The notes under the pieces are model-generated. The model was given only the letters and a program-made list of their open reading frames with translations, was not told where the DNA came from and did no database searches. A stretch of 36,491 nt of DNA. Source: Dolomitihabitans soli. Its GTDB lineage: Bacteria; Actinomycetota; Actinomycetes; Streptosporangiales; Streptosporangiaceae. Within the stretch, counting starts at the first letter, position 1; every line of letters begins with the position of its first letter. The stretch covers positions 1-36,491 of the forward strand of contig NZ_JAKNTW010000049.1 in assembly GCF_022213955.1 (NCBI RefSeq), given 5' to 3'. A program made the position numbers and the translations under genes. Below, piece after piece: positions 15,960 to 23,130 of this stretch.

Positions 15960-16223
15960 GCGACGGACCCCGACCTGCGCCCCTTCCGCCGCAGCGGCGG
16001 CAAGCTCCTCATGTACACGGGCTGGGCCGACCCGGTCGTCTCCGCCTACGACACCATCGACTACTACCGGCAGGTAGTTCGTGCGACCTCCGGCGGCCGC
16101 ACACACGAGACCAGCCGGTTCGCGCGACTGTTCCTCATCCCCGGCATGACGCACTGCAGTGGAGGCCCGGGCCCGAACACCTTCGACAAGCTGACACCGA
16201 TCGTTGGTTCCCAGACCAGATGA
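15960..16223 (+). pseudogene. Tannase/feruloyl esterase C-terminal fragment
   Basis: Beginning 3 bases after the transporter stop, a frame reads A-T-D-P-D-L-R-P-F, then G-G-K-L-L-M-Y-T-G-W-A-D-P-V-V-S, then Y-Y-R-Q-V, and L-F-L-I-P-G-M-T-H-C-S-G-G-P-G-P-N-T-F-D, ending at TGA 16221-16223. This is the last ~88 residues of the tannase/feruloyl-esterase alpha/beta-hydrolase family, including the catalytic Asp (in W-A-D-P) and His (in T-H-C-S-G-G). The remaining ~450 residues, with the catalytic serine and the signal peptide, are missing. It is in a different frame from the transporter, so it is not a fusion. It marks a deletion junction right at the transporter's end. Confidence 0.75.
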
Positions 16224-16307
16224 TCAACGCCTCGAGGCTGTCGATCCACGACACCGACTCCTGGGCGTCGGCTGGTTCGAACGCGCGCAACTCAATCACC
16301 GACCTCT

Positions 16308-16592
16308 TCATCCGGCGGCGGTGTTGATCACGCAGAAGAGATTGCCCTCCGGGTCCGCGAGTACGACGAAGTCCGCGCCCTCGGGATACTCCCACTCCAC
16401 CCGGGTGGCCCCGAGCGCCAACAGCCGCTCCACTTCGGCCCGCTGCTCCTCGGCGCTGTCCGTCCAGAGGTCGAGGTGCGTACGGTCGTCCTCGTCCAGC
16501 CACAGCAGCGGCCCGGCGTCGCCGGCCGGTGTCAGCACCTCGGGCCGGCCATGGAATCGATCATCTCTGCCGTCGAGAAGCTGCGTGCAGTA
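16308..16592 (-). pseudogene. VOC/glyoxalase-like domain protein, N-terminally truncated
   Basis: The frame contains G-P-L-L-W-L-D-E-D-D-R-T-H-L-D-L-W, then A-E-V-E-R-L-L-A-L-G-A-T-R-V-E-W and F-V-V-L-A-D-P-E-G-N-L-F-C-V-I. This is the second half of an actinobacterial VOC (glyoxalase-like) protein: the H-x-D-L strand and the D-P-E-G-N-x-F-C end are diagnostic. The N-terminal beta-alpha-beta half is absent: upstream codons run in frame into the TAG stop of the nitroreductase at 16593-16595. A GTG at 16538 could start a 76-residue product, but no ribosome site is seen, so a relic is more likely than an expressed half-domain protein. Confidence 0.65.
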
Positions 16593-17258
16593 CTAACTCT
16601 CGACGAACGTGACCGTCTCGTCGAGCGGCGCCCGGCCCGTACGGATGTAATCCACCGTGACGTCCTCGAACCCGATCGACATGCCGCAGAAGAGCATGAG
16701 CTCGTCCGGGGGTGACAGGACCTCCGCGACGGTCCTGCGATACACCGACCACGCCATCTGCGGGCAACTGTGCAGCCCTTCGGCGCGGAGCAGCAGCATG
16801 ACGGTCTGCAGATACATGCCGACGTCGGACCATTGAGGCAGGCCCAGGTCGCGGTCGATGTAACAGAACAGGGCGGCGGGCGCGCCGAAAGCGTCCCAGT
16901 TCGCGGAAGCGGCCCGCTGGCGCGCCTCCCAGTCCTCGCCCGAGATACCGAGGGCGCTGTAGCGCTCCTGGCCGAAGGCGGATCGGCGCTCGCGGTACGG
17001 GGACTTCAGCGCGGACGGGTACATCTCGTACTCCCGCTCGTCCCAGGGGTCGCGTGCGGCCACGCGCTCGCCGGCGCGCTTCTTGAGCTCGGCCAGCGGT
17101 CCGCCGGTCAGCACGTAGGCGTGCCAGGGCTGGAGGTTCGATCCGGACGGCGACCACGCTGCGGCGGACAGGACGCGCTCCAGCACCTCTTTCGGGACAG
17201 ATCGGTCGGTGAACCCGCGCACCGCCCGTCGGCTCGTGACCGCCTCATAGACGTCCAA
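16593..17258 (-). CDS. Nitroreductase family protein (TTG start)
   Basis: 221 residues. It has the typical N-terminus D-V-Y-E-A-V-T-S-R-R-A-V-R-G-F-T-D-R, with the FMN-phosphate-binding S-R-R-x-V-R. Next come A-A-W-S-P-S-G-S-N-L-Q-P-W-H at about 33-46, where S-x-S-N-x-Q-P-W is the flavin/substrate edge, and near the C-terminus G-M-S-I-G-F. These are dimeric FMN enzymes reducing nitroaromatics, quinones or enones with NAD(P)H. The only sensible start is TTG at 17258, preceded by GGGAGG eight bases away, and no ATG or GTG fits. It is read away from the questin-oxidase-like gene's 3' end (about 300 bases between) and may have its own promoter there. The stop is followed in frame by the VOC relic. 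Confidence 0.9.
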   Translation of the reverse strand: MDVYEAVTSRRAVRGFTDRSVPKEVLERVLSAAAWSPSGSNLQPWHAYVLTGGPLAELKKRAGERVAARDPWDEREYEMYPSALKSPYRERRSAFGQERYSALGISGEDWEARQRAASANWDAFGAPAALFCYIDRDLGLPQWSDVGMYLQTVMLLLRAEGLHSCPQMAWSVYRRTVAEVLSPPDELMLFCGMSIGFEDVTVDYIRTGRAPLDETVTFVES

Positions 17259-17557
17259 GATCGCTACCTCCCCATCTGCTCAACGCGCTCACTTTCGTCA
17301 CACTACGCGGAGGCGGGCTGCACCGGCCGTCGGGCGTGAGCGAGTTCGCCTGCCGCCGGTGTGGGCCGATGCCGTGGTGCTCCGGGGTAGGGGATGGATT
17401 CGTTCTCGGGCTCCTCGGGCCGTTGGACAGGTTGGTTTCGATGACCACGTCAGCGAGTTCCTGCGTTACGTGGGCGCTGCTTTTGACGGCCTGCGCATTG
17501 GTCGCGCACCTCGTACGCGTCCTGCGGCACCTCCGGATGGAGGGCCGAGCGAGTTCG
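17259..17557. other. Gap between nitroreductase and questin-oxidase-like gene
   Basis: About 300 bases. The open frames on both strands here have no recognisable motif. The promoter of the nitroreductase should lie in it, but I cannot point to clear -35/-10 boxes. Confidence 0.35.
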
Positions 17558-18574
17558 TCAGCCGATCAGCTCGATGCCCCGGCCCGCGGCCTGCAGGAAG
17601 ATCGGGTCGCTGGAGATCGCGTACTCCCTGAGCGCGGCTTCGGTCAGCTTGATGGCGTGCTCGTCGCCGTTGGCCAGCGCCCGTTCCGCCAGGTCTTCAG
17701 GCGTGAGCGGGGCGGCCGACGGCAAGGGCTCGGCCACCGAGTCGGCTGCGTAGCCGGTGTAGATGGCGGCGGCGACCTGCCAGAGCGCGTCATGGGTGGA
17801 CGCCCTCAACGGCTCCGGCAGTTCCCCGATGACCGAGGCCACCGCGACCGGCGCGGTGATGGCGTGCAGGAAGACGACTGGTCTCTTCCTTCCATGAGTC
17901 AGGAAGATCTCGGCGAAGGCGCGGGCGAGTTCGTGGAGGGATGCGGGGACGTCCTGCGGTGGTGCCAGGTCTGTCACCGCCTCATCGAATCCTTGGGCGT
18001 CGCTGACCTTGCCGAGGTTTGTTGTGATGTTGCCGGTGCGCCTGCCGGGGATGAGGGGCAGGGCGCCGATGGCCTCGTCGAGTCGCAGCCGTCCGCCCGT
18101 GGCTGGCGGTCCGGCCAGCGGCCGGTGGGCGGACGCCCAGTAGGCCAGCGCATGTGCCAGCTCGGTACGTCGCTCGCGGGTCTCGTTTTCCACCAGCCCG
18201 CGCAGGGCGTGCGAGGTGCGGATGATGCCGTGCGTCGCCCCCGCCGCCGCCCCGGGCACCAGGCGCGGCCACCACTCACCGGTGACCTCTCGCCACGGCG
18301 CTGCCTCGATCCGCCGCTCGAAGTAGACCGTCCAATCGGCGACGCGTGCCATGTCGCCGAGTGCCGCGCGCCAGTTCTCCGCGTCGACGGGCATGCGCGC
18401 ACCTGGCCGCTCATCGAGTTTGGGCAGGTACGTGGAGACCCAGTCGGACAGGGCGTCGGCGAATCCGAGTCTCGTCAGGGCTTCCACGGCCATCGGCCCG
18501 TGGTTGGACAGGCCGCCGCTGAACTCGGGACCGGTGGGCGCGAGCCGGTGCAGCGCCTCGTCGAGCTGATCCAT
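17558..18574 (-). CDS. Questin oxidase-like protein
   Basis: 338 residues, soluble and mainly helical. It resembles the questin-oxidase-like family found in fungi (the Baeyer-Villiger-type ring opening of the anthraquinone questin) and in many actinomycetes. Matching features are the N-terminal S-N-H-G-P-M-A-V-E-A-L at about 23-33, a G-A-A-A-G-A-T-H-G-I-I-R-T-S-H-A-L-R stretch near 108-125, T-T-N-L-G-K, and F-L-H-A-I-T-A-P-V-A near 235-244. The conserved histidines (H25, the two in T-H-G and S-H-A, and that in F-L-H-A) are candidate active-site or metal residues. AGGAGG eight bases before the ATG gives a strong ribosome site. The bacterial substrate is unknown. The neighbouring nitroreductase would fit redox chemistry on quinones, but the link is only positional. 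Confidence 0.75.
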   Translation of the reverse strand: MDQLDEALHRLAPTGPEFSGGLSNHGPMAVEALTRLGFADALSDWVSTYLPKLDERPGARMPVDAENWRAALGDMARVADWTVYFERRIEAAPWREVTGEWWPRLVPGAAAGATHGIIRTSHALRGLVENETRERRTELAHALAYWASAHRPLAGPPATGGRLRLDEAIGALPLIPGRRTGNITTNLGKVSDAQGFDEAVTDLAPPQDVPASLHELARAFAEIFLTHGRKRPVVFLHAITAPVAVASVIGELPEPLRASTHDALWQVAAAIYTGYAADSVAEPLPSAAPLTPEDLAERALANGDEHAIKLTEAALREYAISSDPIFLQAAGRGIELIG

Positions 18575-18583
18575 ATCGCTTTC

Positions 18584-18611
18584 CTCCTATATAGCCTGTC
18601 TCCTATATAGC
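18584..18611 (-). repeat. Two direct copies of CTCCTATATAGC overlapping the ribosome site
   Basis: CTCCTATATAGC is found at 18584-18595 and 18600-18611, a 16-base period. On the minus strand each copy reads GCTATATAGGAG, so each contains a palindrome CTATATAG followed by a Shine-Dalgarno-like AGGAG. The proximal copy is the actual ribosome site of the questin-oxidase-like gene. The site may be a tandem duplication or a repressor-binding pair that also masks translation. Confidence 0.55.
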
Positions 18612-18617
18612 AGAGCG

Positions 18618-18651
18618 AGACGCTCGGCTGGGATATCCCGGCCGAGCGTCT
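18618..18651 (-). terminator. Long GC-rich hairpin between two minus-strand genes
   Basis: AGACGCTCGGC (18618-18628) pairs perfectly with GCCGAGCGTCT (18641-18651). After a T-G wobble the stem continues with GGG/CCC around ATAT, so about 15 pairs are possible. It lies downstream of the secreted-protein gene and just upstream of the questin-oxidase-like gene, insulating the two. There is no long U-tract on the minus strand. Confidence 0.7.
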
Positions 18652-18680
18652 TTCGCGGTCTGGCTGATCGGCGCTTGCGC

Positions 18681-18773
18681 TCAGTCCTTGAGTTCGCCCT
18701 CCAGCGGGCTCATGAGGACCATGTCATACCAGTGGCCCTTTTCAGGGTTCGGGTTCGCCGACGGGCGATCTGA
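18681..18773 (-). pseudogene. C-terminal tail relic, possibly of a GNAT acetyltransferase
   Basis: Immediately after the TGA of the secreted-protein gene, the same minus-strand frame stays open for about 30 codons and ends N-P-E-K-G-H-W-Y-D-M-V-L-M-S-P-L-E-G-E-L-K-D followed by TGA at 18681-18683. The W-x-D-x-V-L-M-x-x-L-x-x-E pattern resembles the end of GNAT acetyltransferases, but the piece is too short to be certain. Confidence 0.35.
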
Positions 18774-19340
18774 TCACGAGATCCTGTCGAAGCGGAAGGA
18801 TGTGCGTCCGGCGCCGTCGCTCCAGATGGCGGCGATGGTCGAAGCGCCGACGCTGTTGGTCCGCTGAGCCTGCAACCGGATCGTGGTCGGCCTGGTCACG
18901 GTGATGCGCTCGCTGATCGGGGAGGTCGTGTTCTTGGCGATGATCCCGGCGCCGGCCGTGGTGAAATCGATGAGCTGGCTGAGGATCCGTTCGCTGTTGG
19001 GTATGACGGAGCCTGATGTGACGTTCCGCAGACGGGCGACCATGTACGTGTTAACCGGGGGAACTCCCTGCAGCCGTGCCCGGACGTCCAGATCGAGCGC
19101 GTAGGTGCCGGCCTTGGGTAGGGTGACCTGCAACCCGGTGTCCACCCAGGTTTCGGACGCGGTGGGCTGCAGGTCGACGTTCGCGGGCAGATAGGCGATG
19201 CCGGAAGGCGCGGGCAGCTGGTAGCGGGTACTGGCGGCCGAAACCGGGGTTGTGGCTGACGCCGAGGTCGGCATCGTGCCGCCGGCGGCTAGGACGGCGG
19301 TGCCGGCCGCTAGTGCCGCCAGGCGGGTACGGGTGCGCAT
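18774..19340 (-). CDS. Secreted beta-rich protein of unknown function
   Basis: 188 residues. It has an N-terminal Sec signal peptide: charged MRTRTR, hydrophobic L-A-A-L-A-A-G-T-A-V-L-A-A-G, and cleavage probably after S-A-S-A at residue 29. The mature part alternates short hydrophobic and polar runs (V-D-T-G-L-Q-V-T-L-P, Y-A-L-D-L-D-V-R-A-R, I-T-V-T-R-P-T-T-I-R-L-Q-A), as in a jelly-roll or beta-sandwich domain. It has no cysteines, catalytic motif or cell-wall anchor, so it should be released outside the cell. AAAGG lies about 11 bases before the ATG. The Y-A-L-D-L-D-V / R-I-T-V-T pattern is reminiscent of C1q/TNF-like or spore-associated beta proteins, but I do not assign a family. Confidence 0.75.
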   Translation of the reverse strand: MRTRTRLAALAAGTAVLAAGGTMPTSASATTPVSAASTRYQLPAPSGIAYLPANVDLQPTASETWVDTGLQVTLPKAGTYALDLDVRARLQGVPPVNTYMVARLRNVTSGSVIPNSERILSQLIDFTTAGAGIIAKNTTSPISERITVTRPTTIRLQAQRTNSVGASTIAAIWSDGAGRTSFRFDRIS

Positions 19341-19568
19341 CAGGGGGATGACCTTTCGTAGGCGATGTGTGCCTCGCTGGGATCCCCACCTCTACTTGTG
19401 ACGTAACGTATCTCATCAGTAACTGTCTGCTATGAGGTGGATTGCCGATAATGCTGCATGTCGAGCCGTTCGAGATTTCCCGGTCACTCAGAGCTACTGA
19501 TCGCTCTTGATGAGTCCAGCAACTCCGGGAGACTCGCGCCTGACAGTCGCCAGACAGCCGGAACCGGG

Positions 19569-19599
19569 GGAGGACGACCCAGCGCGCGGGTCGTCCTCC
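19569..19599 (-). terminator. 12-bp perfect stem terminator after the MFS gene
   Basis: GGAGGACGACCC (19569-19580) pairs with GGGTCGTCCTCC (19588-19599), with a 7-base loop. It is about 90 bases downstream of the MFS stop on the minus strand. The surrounding 19341-19687 gap also contains an AT-richer part (about 19390-19510) that should hold the promoter of the secreted protein. Confidence 0.75.
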
Positions 19600-19687
19600 G
19601 TGTCACCGGCGATCGAGCGTTGAACGGCCGGCTGTGATCACGACGCCGGCGGCTCGACCATCCCGCAGAGCCTGCGGATGCCGTTGG

Positions 19688-20860
19688 TCATTTACGCGCC
19701 ACCCGGCCGTCGTGGCGTCGGCGGCGGAGTCCCCACGCCACTGCGGCGGTGGCGAGCGCGAGGGTGATGAGCAGCGCGCTGACCCACAGCGGCGAACGGA
19801 ATCCGAGTCCCTCGGCGATCGCGATCCCACCGAACCATGGACCGATCGTGCCGCCGACGTTGAACGCGGCGGTGGCGAGCCCACCGGCCAGCGTCGGCGC
19901 CTCGGTCGCCGCGTAGAACACCTGCGCGATCAACGTGGAGCCGGTGGCGAACGAGAGCGTGCCCTGGACGAAGACGAGCACGACCGTCGCCACCGGGTTC
20001 CCGGCCGTCACCGCGAACACGGCCCAGCCGATGAGCAGGGCCGCCATCCCGGCCAGCACGAACGGGATCGGCCGGACGTCGGCGATCCGCCCGCCGACGC
20101 TGACCCCGACGAACGAACCCAGGCCGAAGAGGGCCAGCAGGACGGGCACCCATGCGGCGTCGAACCCGGCGACGGTGGTGAACAGGGGTGTGAGGAAGGT
20201 GAACGAGCAGAACGTCGCGCCCTGCACGAGGGCGCCCAGCAGCAGGATCACCAGGAGCCGGGGATTGCGCAGCGACCGCAGTTCCGCACGCGCGCTCGTG
20301 CCGGCGGAGACGGGACGTCCCGCCGGAATCGCCCGCAGGATCGCGATGATGGCCGGCACCGACAAGACGGCCACCGCCCAGAACGCCGAGCGCCATCCCC
20401 ACACCTGGCCGAGCAGCGCGCCGGCCGGAACGCCCGCGACACAGGCGACGGTGACGCCGCCGATCACGATGGAGGTGGCGCGGCCCTTGGCGTTCGGCTC
20501 GACCAGGGCGGTGGCGGTCGCCAGGGCGGTGGCCCAGAACCCGGCGTTGGCCAGCGCTCCGATGACTCGCGTGGCCAGCAGCACCCCGTAGTCGGCGGTG
20601 ATCGCACCGAGGACGTGGACGACGACGAAGACGACCAGGAAGGCGACGAGCGAGCGGCGCCGCGGCCAGCGCAGGCTGAGAATCGCCATCAGCGGCGCGC
20701 CGATCACCATCCCCACCGCGTACGCCGAGGTCAGCAGGCCCGCGGCCGGGATGGACACGTGCATGTCCCTTGCGATGTCCGGCACGAGACCGGACAACAT
20801 GAACTCTGACGTCCCCTGGGTGAAGACCGCCAGTCCGAGCATGTAGACAGCGAATGGCAT
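19688..20860 (-). CDS. MFS drug exporter, Cmx/CmlR-like (chloramphenicol-type efflux)
   Basis: 390 residues with 12 membrane helices. The start M-P-F-A-V-Y-M-L-G-L-A-V-F-T-Q-G-T-S-E-F is the hallmark of the DHA1 exporters that include actinobacterial chloramphenicol-resistance proteins Cmx and CmlR. Also seen are L-T-S-A-Y-A-V-G-M-V-I-G-A-P near residue 45, the loop 2-3 basic motif R-W-P-R-R-R, and the C-terminal R-R-R-R-H-D-G-R tail. A GGAG eight bases before the ATG at 20860 fixes the start; longer upstream frames have no homology. It should export a hydrophobic drug by proton antiport. Chloramphenicol is the family's best-known substrate, but specificity is not visible. The gene is followed by a strong terminator. 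Confidence 0.88.
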   Translation of the reverse strand: MPFAVYMLGLAVFTQGTSEFMLSGLVPDIARDMHVSIPAAGLLTSAYAVGMVIGAPLMAILSLRWPRRRSLVAFLVVFVVVHVLGAITADYGVLLATRVIGALANAGFWATALATATALVEPNAKGRATSIVIGGVTVACVAGVPAGALLGQVWGWRSAFWAVAVLSVPAIIAILRAIPAGRPVSAGTSARAELRSLRNPRLLVILLLGALVQGATFCSFTFLTPLFTTVAGFDAAWVPVLLALFGLGSFVGVSVGGRIADVRPIPFVLAGMAALLIGWAVFAVTAGNPVATVVLVFVQGTLSFATGSTLIAQVFYAATEAPTLAGGLATAAFNVGGTIGPWFGGIAIAEGLGFRSPLWVSALLITLALATAAVAWGLRRRRHDGRVARK

Positions 20861-21523
20861 GAACAGAACTCCGCAACCACATCGTGGATCGACAAGGCGG
20901 CGGCGGACACGGCGATACCCCGAATCGGCGTCCAGAGTCGACAGCCCGATCGGACCACACGCGACCACCGCGGGAAAGAACCCGCCGGTGTCAACAGAGG
21001 TGACACACGGTCGGGGTCGAACACAGCCGGTGCTACGGCGATCCGATGGCGGTGGTCACGGCAGGCAGCGCCCGGGGCCTTGAGGGCCGCGGAGCTTCAA
21101 CGCGACGACGTGGACAGCCACCGGACGACCGGTGGCTGGAGTCTCCAGGACTCGGGGCTGGACATGGCGCAAGGCTAACCAACGCCGAGCCCACGCGTCC
21201 ACGCATTAACGCCGTGCAAGCGGCGAACGCCGGGGGGCCGCCCCACCGCCGGCCTCGTATGACAGCAGGGGCCGTCGGCCCCGAGGGTGTCCACCGGTGG
21301 TGCCGCCCAGCTCATGCGAAGGAGCATCACCCCGCCGGGCCGCGATCCGCCCGAACCCCACCCTGGCAGGCACCCGCCGCACTCTGCGGCCGAACGCATA
21401 GCCGACTGCACAGGGGAGTACGGCTAGCATGGATGTTCTTTGCCGACATCACCGGGCGGGAGCGCGCGCGGTCCGTCGGTGACGACATCTGACCATCGAG
21501 CCCGGAAGGCCCTGACCGCGAAC
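20861..21523. other. 663-base divergent gap between MFS exporter and polyprenyl-mannose-synthase-like gene
   Basis: No gene is convincing; frames on both strands are Arg/Pro-rich shadows. The gap contains two adjacent hairpins (21115-21153) and should hold the promoters of both flanking genes. A TAGCAT near 21425 could be the -10 of the plus-strand gene. Confidence 0.4.
21115..21153. terminator. Two adjacent hairpins in the MFS/mannose-synthase gap
   Basis: CAGCCACCGG (21115-21124) pairs with CCGGTGGCTG (21129-21138) around an ACGA tetraloop. It is followed directly by GAGTC/GACTC (21139-21143 / 21149-21153). No gene ends here on either strand, so this is either a leftover terminator or part of a leader RNA for the exporter about 255 bases away. 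Confidence 0.5.
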
Positions 21524-22270
21524 ATGGCCACCGTCACCGTCGTGATCCCGACGTTCAACGAGGTGGACAATCTTCCGCTGATCGCTGATGCCCTGCTCGC
21601 CCTGCCGCTGGACGGCTTGCGGATCCTGGTCGTCGACGACGCCTCCCCTGACGGCACGGGGAAGGTGGCGGACGAGTTGGCCGCCGCGCATCCCGGCAGG
21701 GTCGGCGTGGTGCACCGGCCGGGCAGGGAAGGCCTCGGGCGCGCCTACGTCGAAGGCCTGGAGACCGCGCTGTCGGCCGGAGCGGAGTTCGTGGTCCAGA
21801 TGGACGCCGACTTCTCGCATCCCGTCGACGCCGTACCGCGGCTGCTCGGGACCGCACAGGCGACGGGGGCGGACTGCGTGATCGGCAGCCGGTACGTGCC
21901 GGGCGGGACGCTGGCCGCCGAGTGGAGCCGGCGGCGCCGTGCCCTGTCGGCGTGGGCGAACTTCTACGTCCGCACCATCCTGCGTATCAGGCTGCGCGAT
22001 GTGACCGCCGGGTTCAAGATCTGGCGGGCGGACAGCCTCTCCGTGCTGGATCTGGGCGAGATCTCCTCAGGTGGCTACAGCTTCCAGGTGGAGATGCACT
22101 ACCGGGCGATCAGAGCGGGAATGACGATCGTCGAGATCCCCATCCACTTCTCCGATCGCCGGGCGGGCAGTTCGAAGATGAGCCTGCGGGTGCAACTGGA
22201 GTCGGCGCTGATGCCGTGGCGGCTGATCTTCAAACGCGCTGGCCCTCACCGCCGGCCCGGCGCTCGGTAG
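21524..22270 (+). CDS. Polyprenyl-phosphate mannose synthase-like glycosyltransferase (GT2)
   Basis: 248 residues. It is a soluble GT2 glycosyltransferase of the DPM1/Ppm1 type: V-T-V-V-I-P-T-F-N-E at 4-13, V-V-D-D-A-S-P-D-G-T at 36-45, M-D94-A-D96-F-S-H-P as the DxD metal/nucleotide motif, G-S-R-Y-V-P-G-G at 121-128, and the T-A-G-F-K-I-W region near 165. It should transfer mannose or another sugar from GDP-sugar to polyprenyl phosphate at the inner membrane face, feeding lipomannan or protein O-mannosylation. It lacks the C-terminal membrane domain of fused homologues. The ATG 21524 begins the conserved strand; a GTG at 21479 is an alternative. It is convergent with the GPP34 gene, only 9 bases apart. 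Confidence 0.85.
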   Translation: MATVTVVIPTFNEVDNLPLIADALLALPLDGLRILVVDDASPDGTGKVADELAAAHPGRVGVVHRPGREGLGRAYVEGLETALSAGAEFVVQMDADFSHPVDAVPRLLGTAQATGADCVIGSRYVPGGTLAAEWSRRRRALSAWANFYVRTILRIRLRDVTAGFKIWRADSLSVLDLGEISSGGYSFQVEMHYRAIRAGMTIVEIPIHFSDRRAGSSKMSLRVQLESALMPWRLIFKRAGPHRRPGAR

Positions 22271-22279
22271 TCCCGGGGC

Positions 22280-22936
22280 TCAGCCGGAGCCGGAGGTGGT
22301 CGCGACGGTGGCCGTCATCACCGTGGTGGTGAGGATGACGGTGTTGATGGAGGCGATGGTCTTGGCGACCGCCTCTCCCGCCCAGGCGCCCTCGGTGATC
22401 TCCTTGATGCGCTCCTTGCTCGCGCCGGGGAACGCCTTGCGGTCGAGCTTGGCGGCGTGCATCACGGCGATCAGCACCGCGGTGCGCTCGTCGGGGGTGG
22501 CGCCGCCCAGAGCGCCGGCGACGCGCGCCCGCACCTCCGCCTCGACCGAGCCGTCGCGCTCGGGCCAGCGGGTGGTGGGGAAGATGCCCAGTACCTTGCC
22601 TTTCTGCTCGCTCAGCACGCCCCGCTCGGCCAGACGGGCGAGCAGCCGCTCGCGCAGCTTGCCGGACCGGAGCCGGTAGACCCACCATTCGGCCTTGCGC
22701 TCCTTGCCCTCCTCCGCCATCCGCGCCAGCACGGCGTCGAGCTCCTCGTCGCCGAGCGGTGTCGAGTCGGTCACAGCGATCTTCTTCTCCGACAACTCCA
22801 GCCTCCCGGCGAGCGCCAGCTCCGCGAGCATCGCCCCGGCCAGGGAGGGGGCCAGCTCGGTGGAGCCGATGAGCTGTCTGCCCTCCGTCTCGCTGAAGGC
22901 CAGCAGGAGGATTTCTTCGGCGATCGTCACAGTCAT
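22280..22936 (-). CDS. GPP34 (GOLPH3-like) family protein
   Basis: 218 residues, helical. The N-terminus T-I-A-E-E-I-L-L-L-A-F-S-E-T-E-G-R is the GPP34/GOLPH3 start. It is followed by L-A-G-A-M-L-A-E-L-A-L-A-G-R-L-E-L at about 32-48, a K-I-A-V strand, an L-L-A-R-L-A-E-R-G-V-L stretch near 98-108, and V-L-I-A-V-M-H-A-A-K-L-D near 157-168, all standard for actinobacterial GPP34 proteins. In eukaryotes this fold binds PI4P and glycosyltransferase tails at the Golgi; bacterial members have no settled role. The C-terminus is a Val/Thr-rich hydrophobic run. It is convergent with a polyprenyl-mannose-synthase-like gene, 9 bases between stops. Confidence 0.88.
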   Translation of the reverse strand: MTVTIAEEILLLAFSETEGRQLIGSTELAPSLAGAMLAELALAGRLELSEKKIAVTDSTPLGDEELDAVLARMAEEGKERKAEWWVYRLRSGKLRERLLARLAERGVLSEQKGKVLGIFPTTRWPERDGSVEAEVRARVAGALGGATPDERTAVLIAVMHAAKLDRKAFPGASKERIKEITEGAWAGEAVAKTIASINTVILTTTVMTATVATTSGSG

Positions 22937-23130
22937 CCCTACTGCCTACCCCCTCTGCCATGATCATGCGCGCCGCAGCGGGGGCAAGAACGTCGCCCAC
23001 GTCCTCGAGACCGCACTGTGCAAATAGCACCGGACTCCTGAAGGAGGCGGGTCACCAGGGCCGAGCCCGACGTCGTCCGATGCGCGCGGCCGTACGGTCC
23101 TGTTCGACCCGGAGTCGGCAAAGGACTGGA

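Noticed and set aside
19638-19691. 17-codon frame overlapping the MFS stop by ATGA (minus strand)
   Set aside because: The overlap looks like coupling, but the product is tiny, unrecognised and followed directly by a terminator, so chance is likely.
21046-21492. 148-residue plus-strand frame in the divergent gap
   Set aside because: It is Arg/Pro/His-rich without motifs and runs through the hairpins at 21115-21153.
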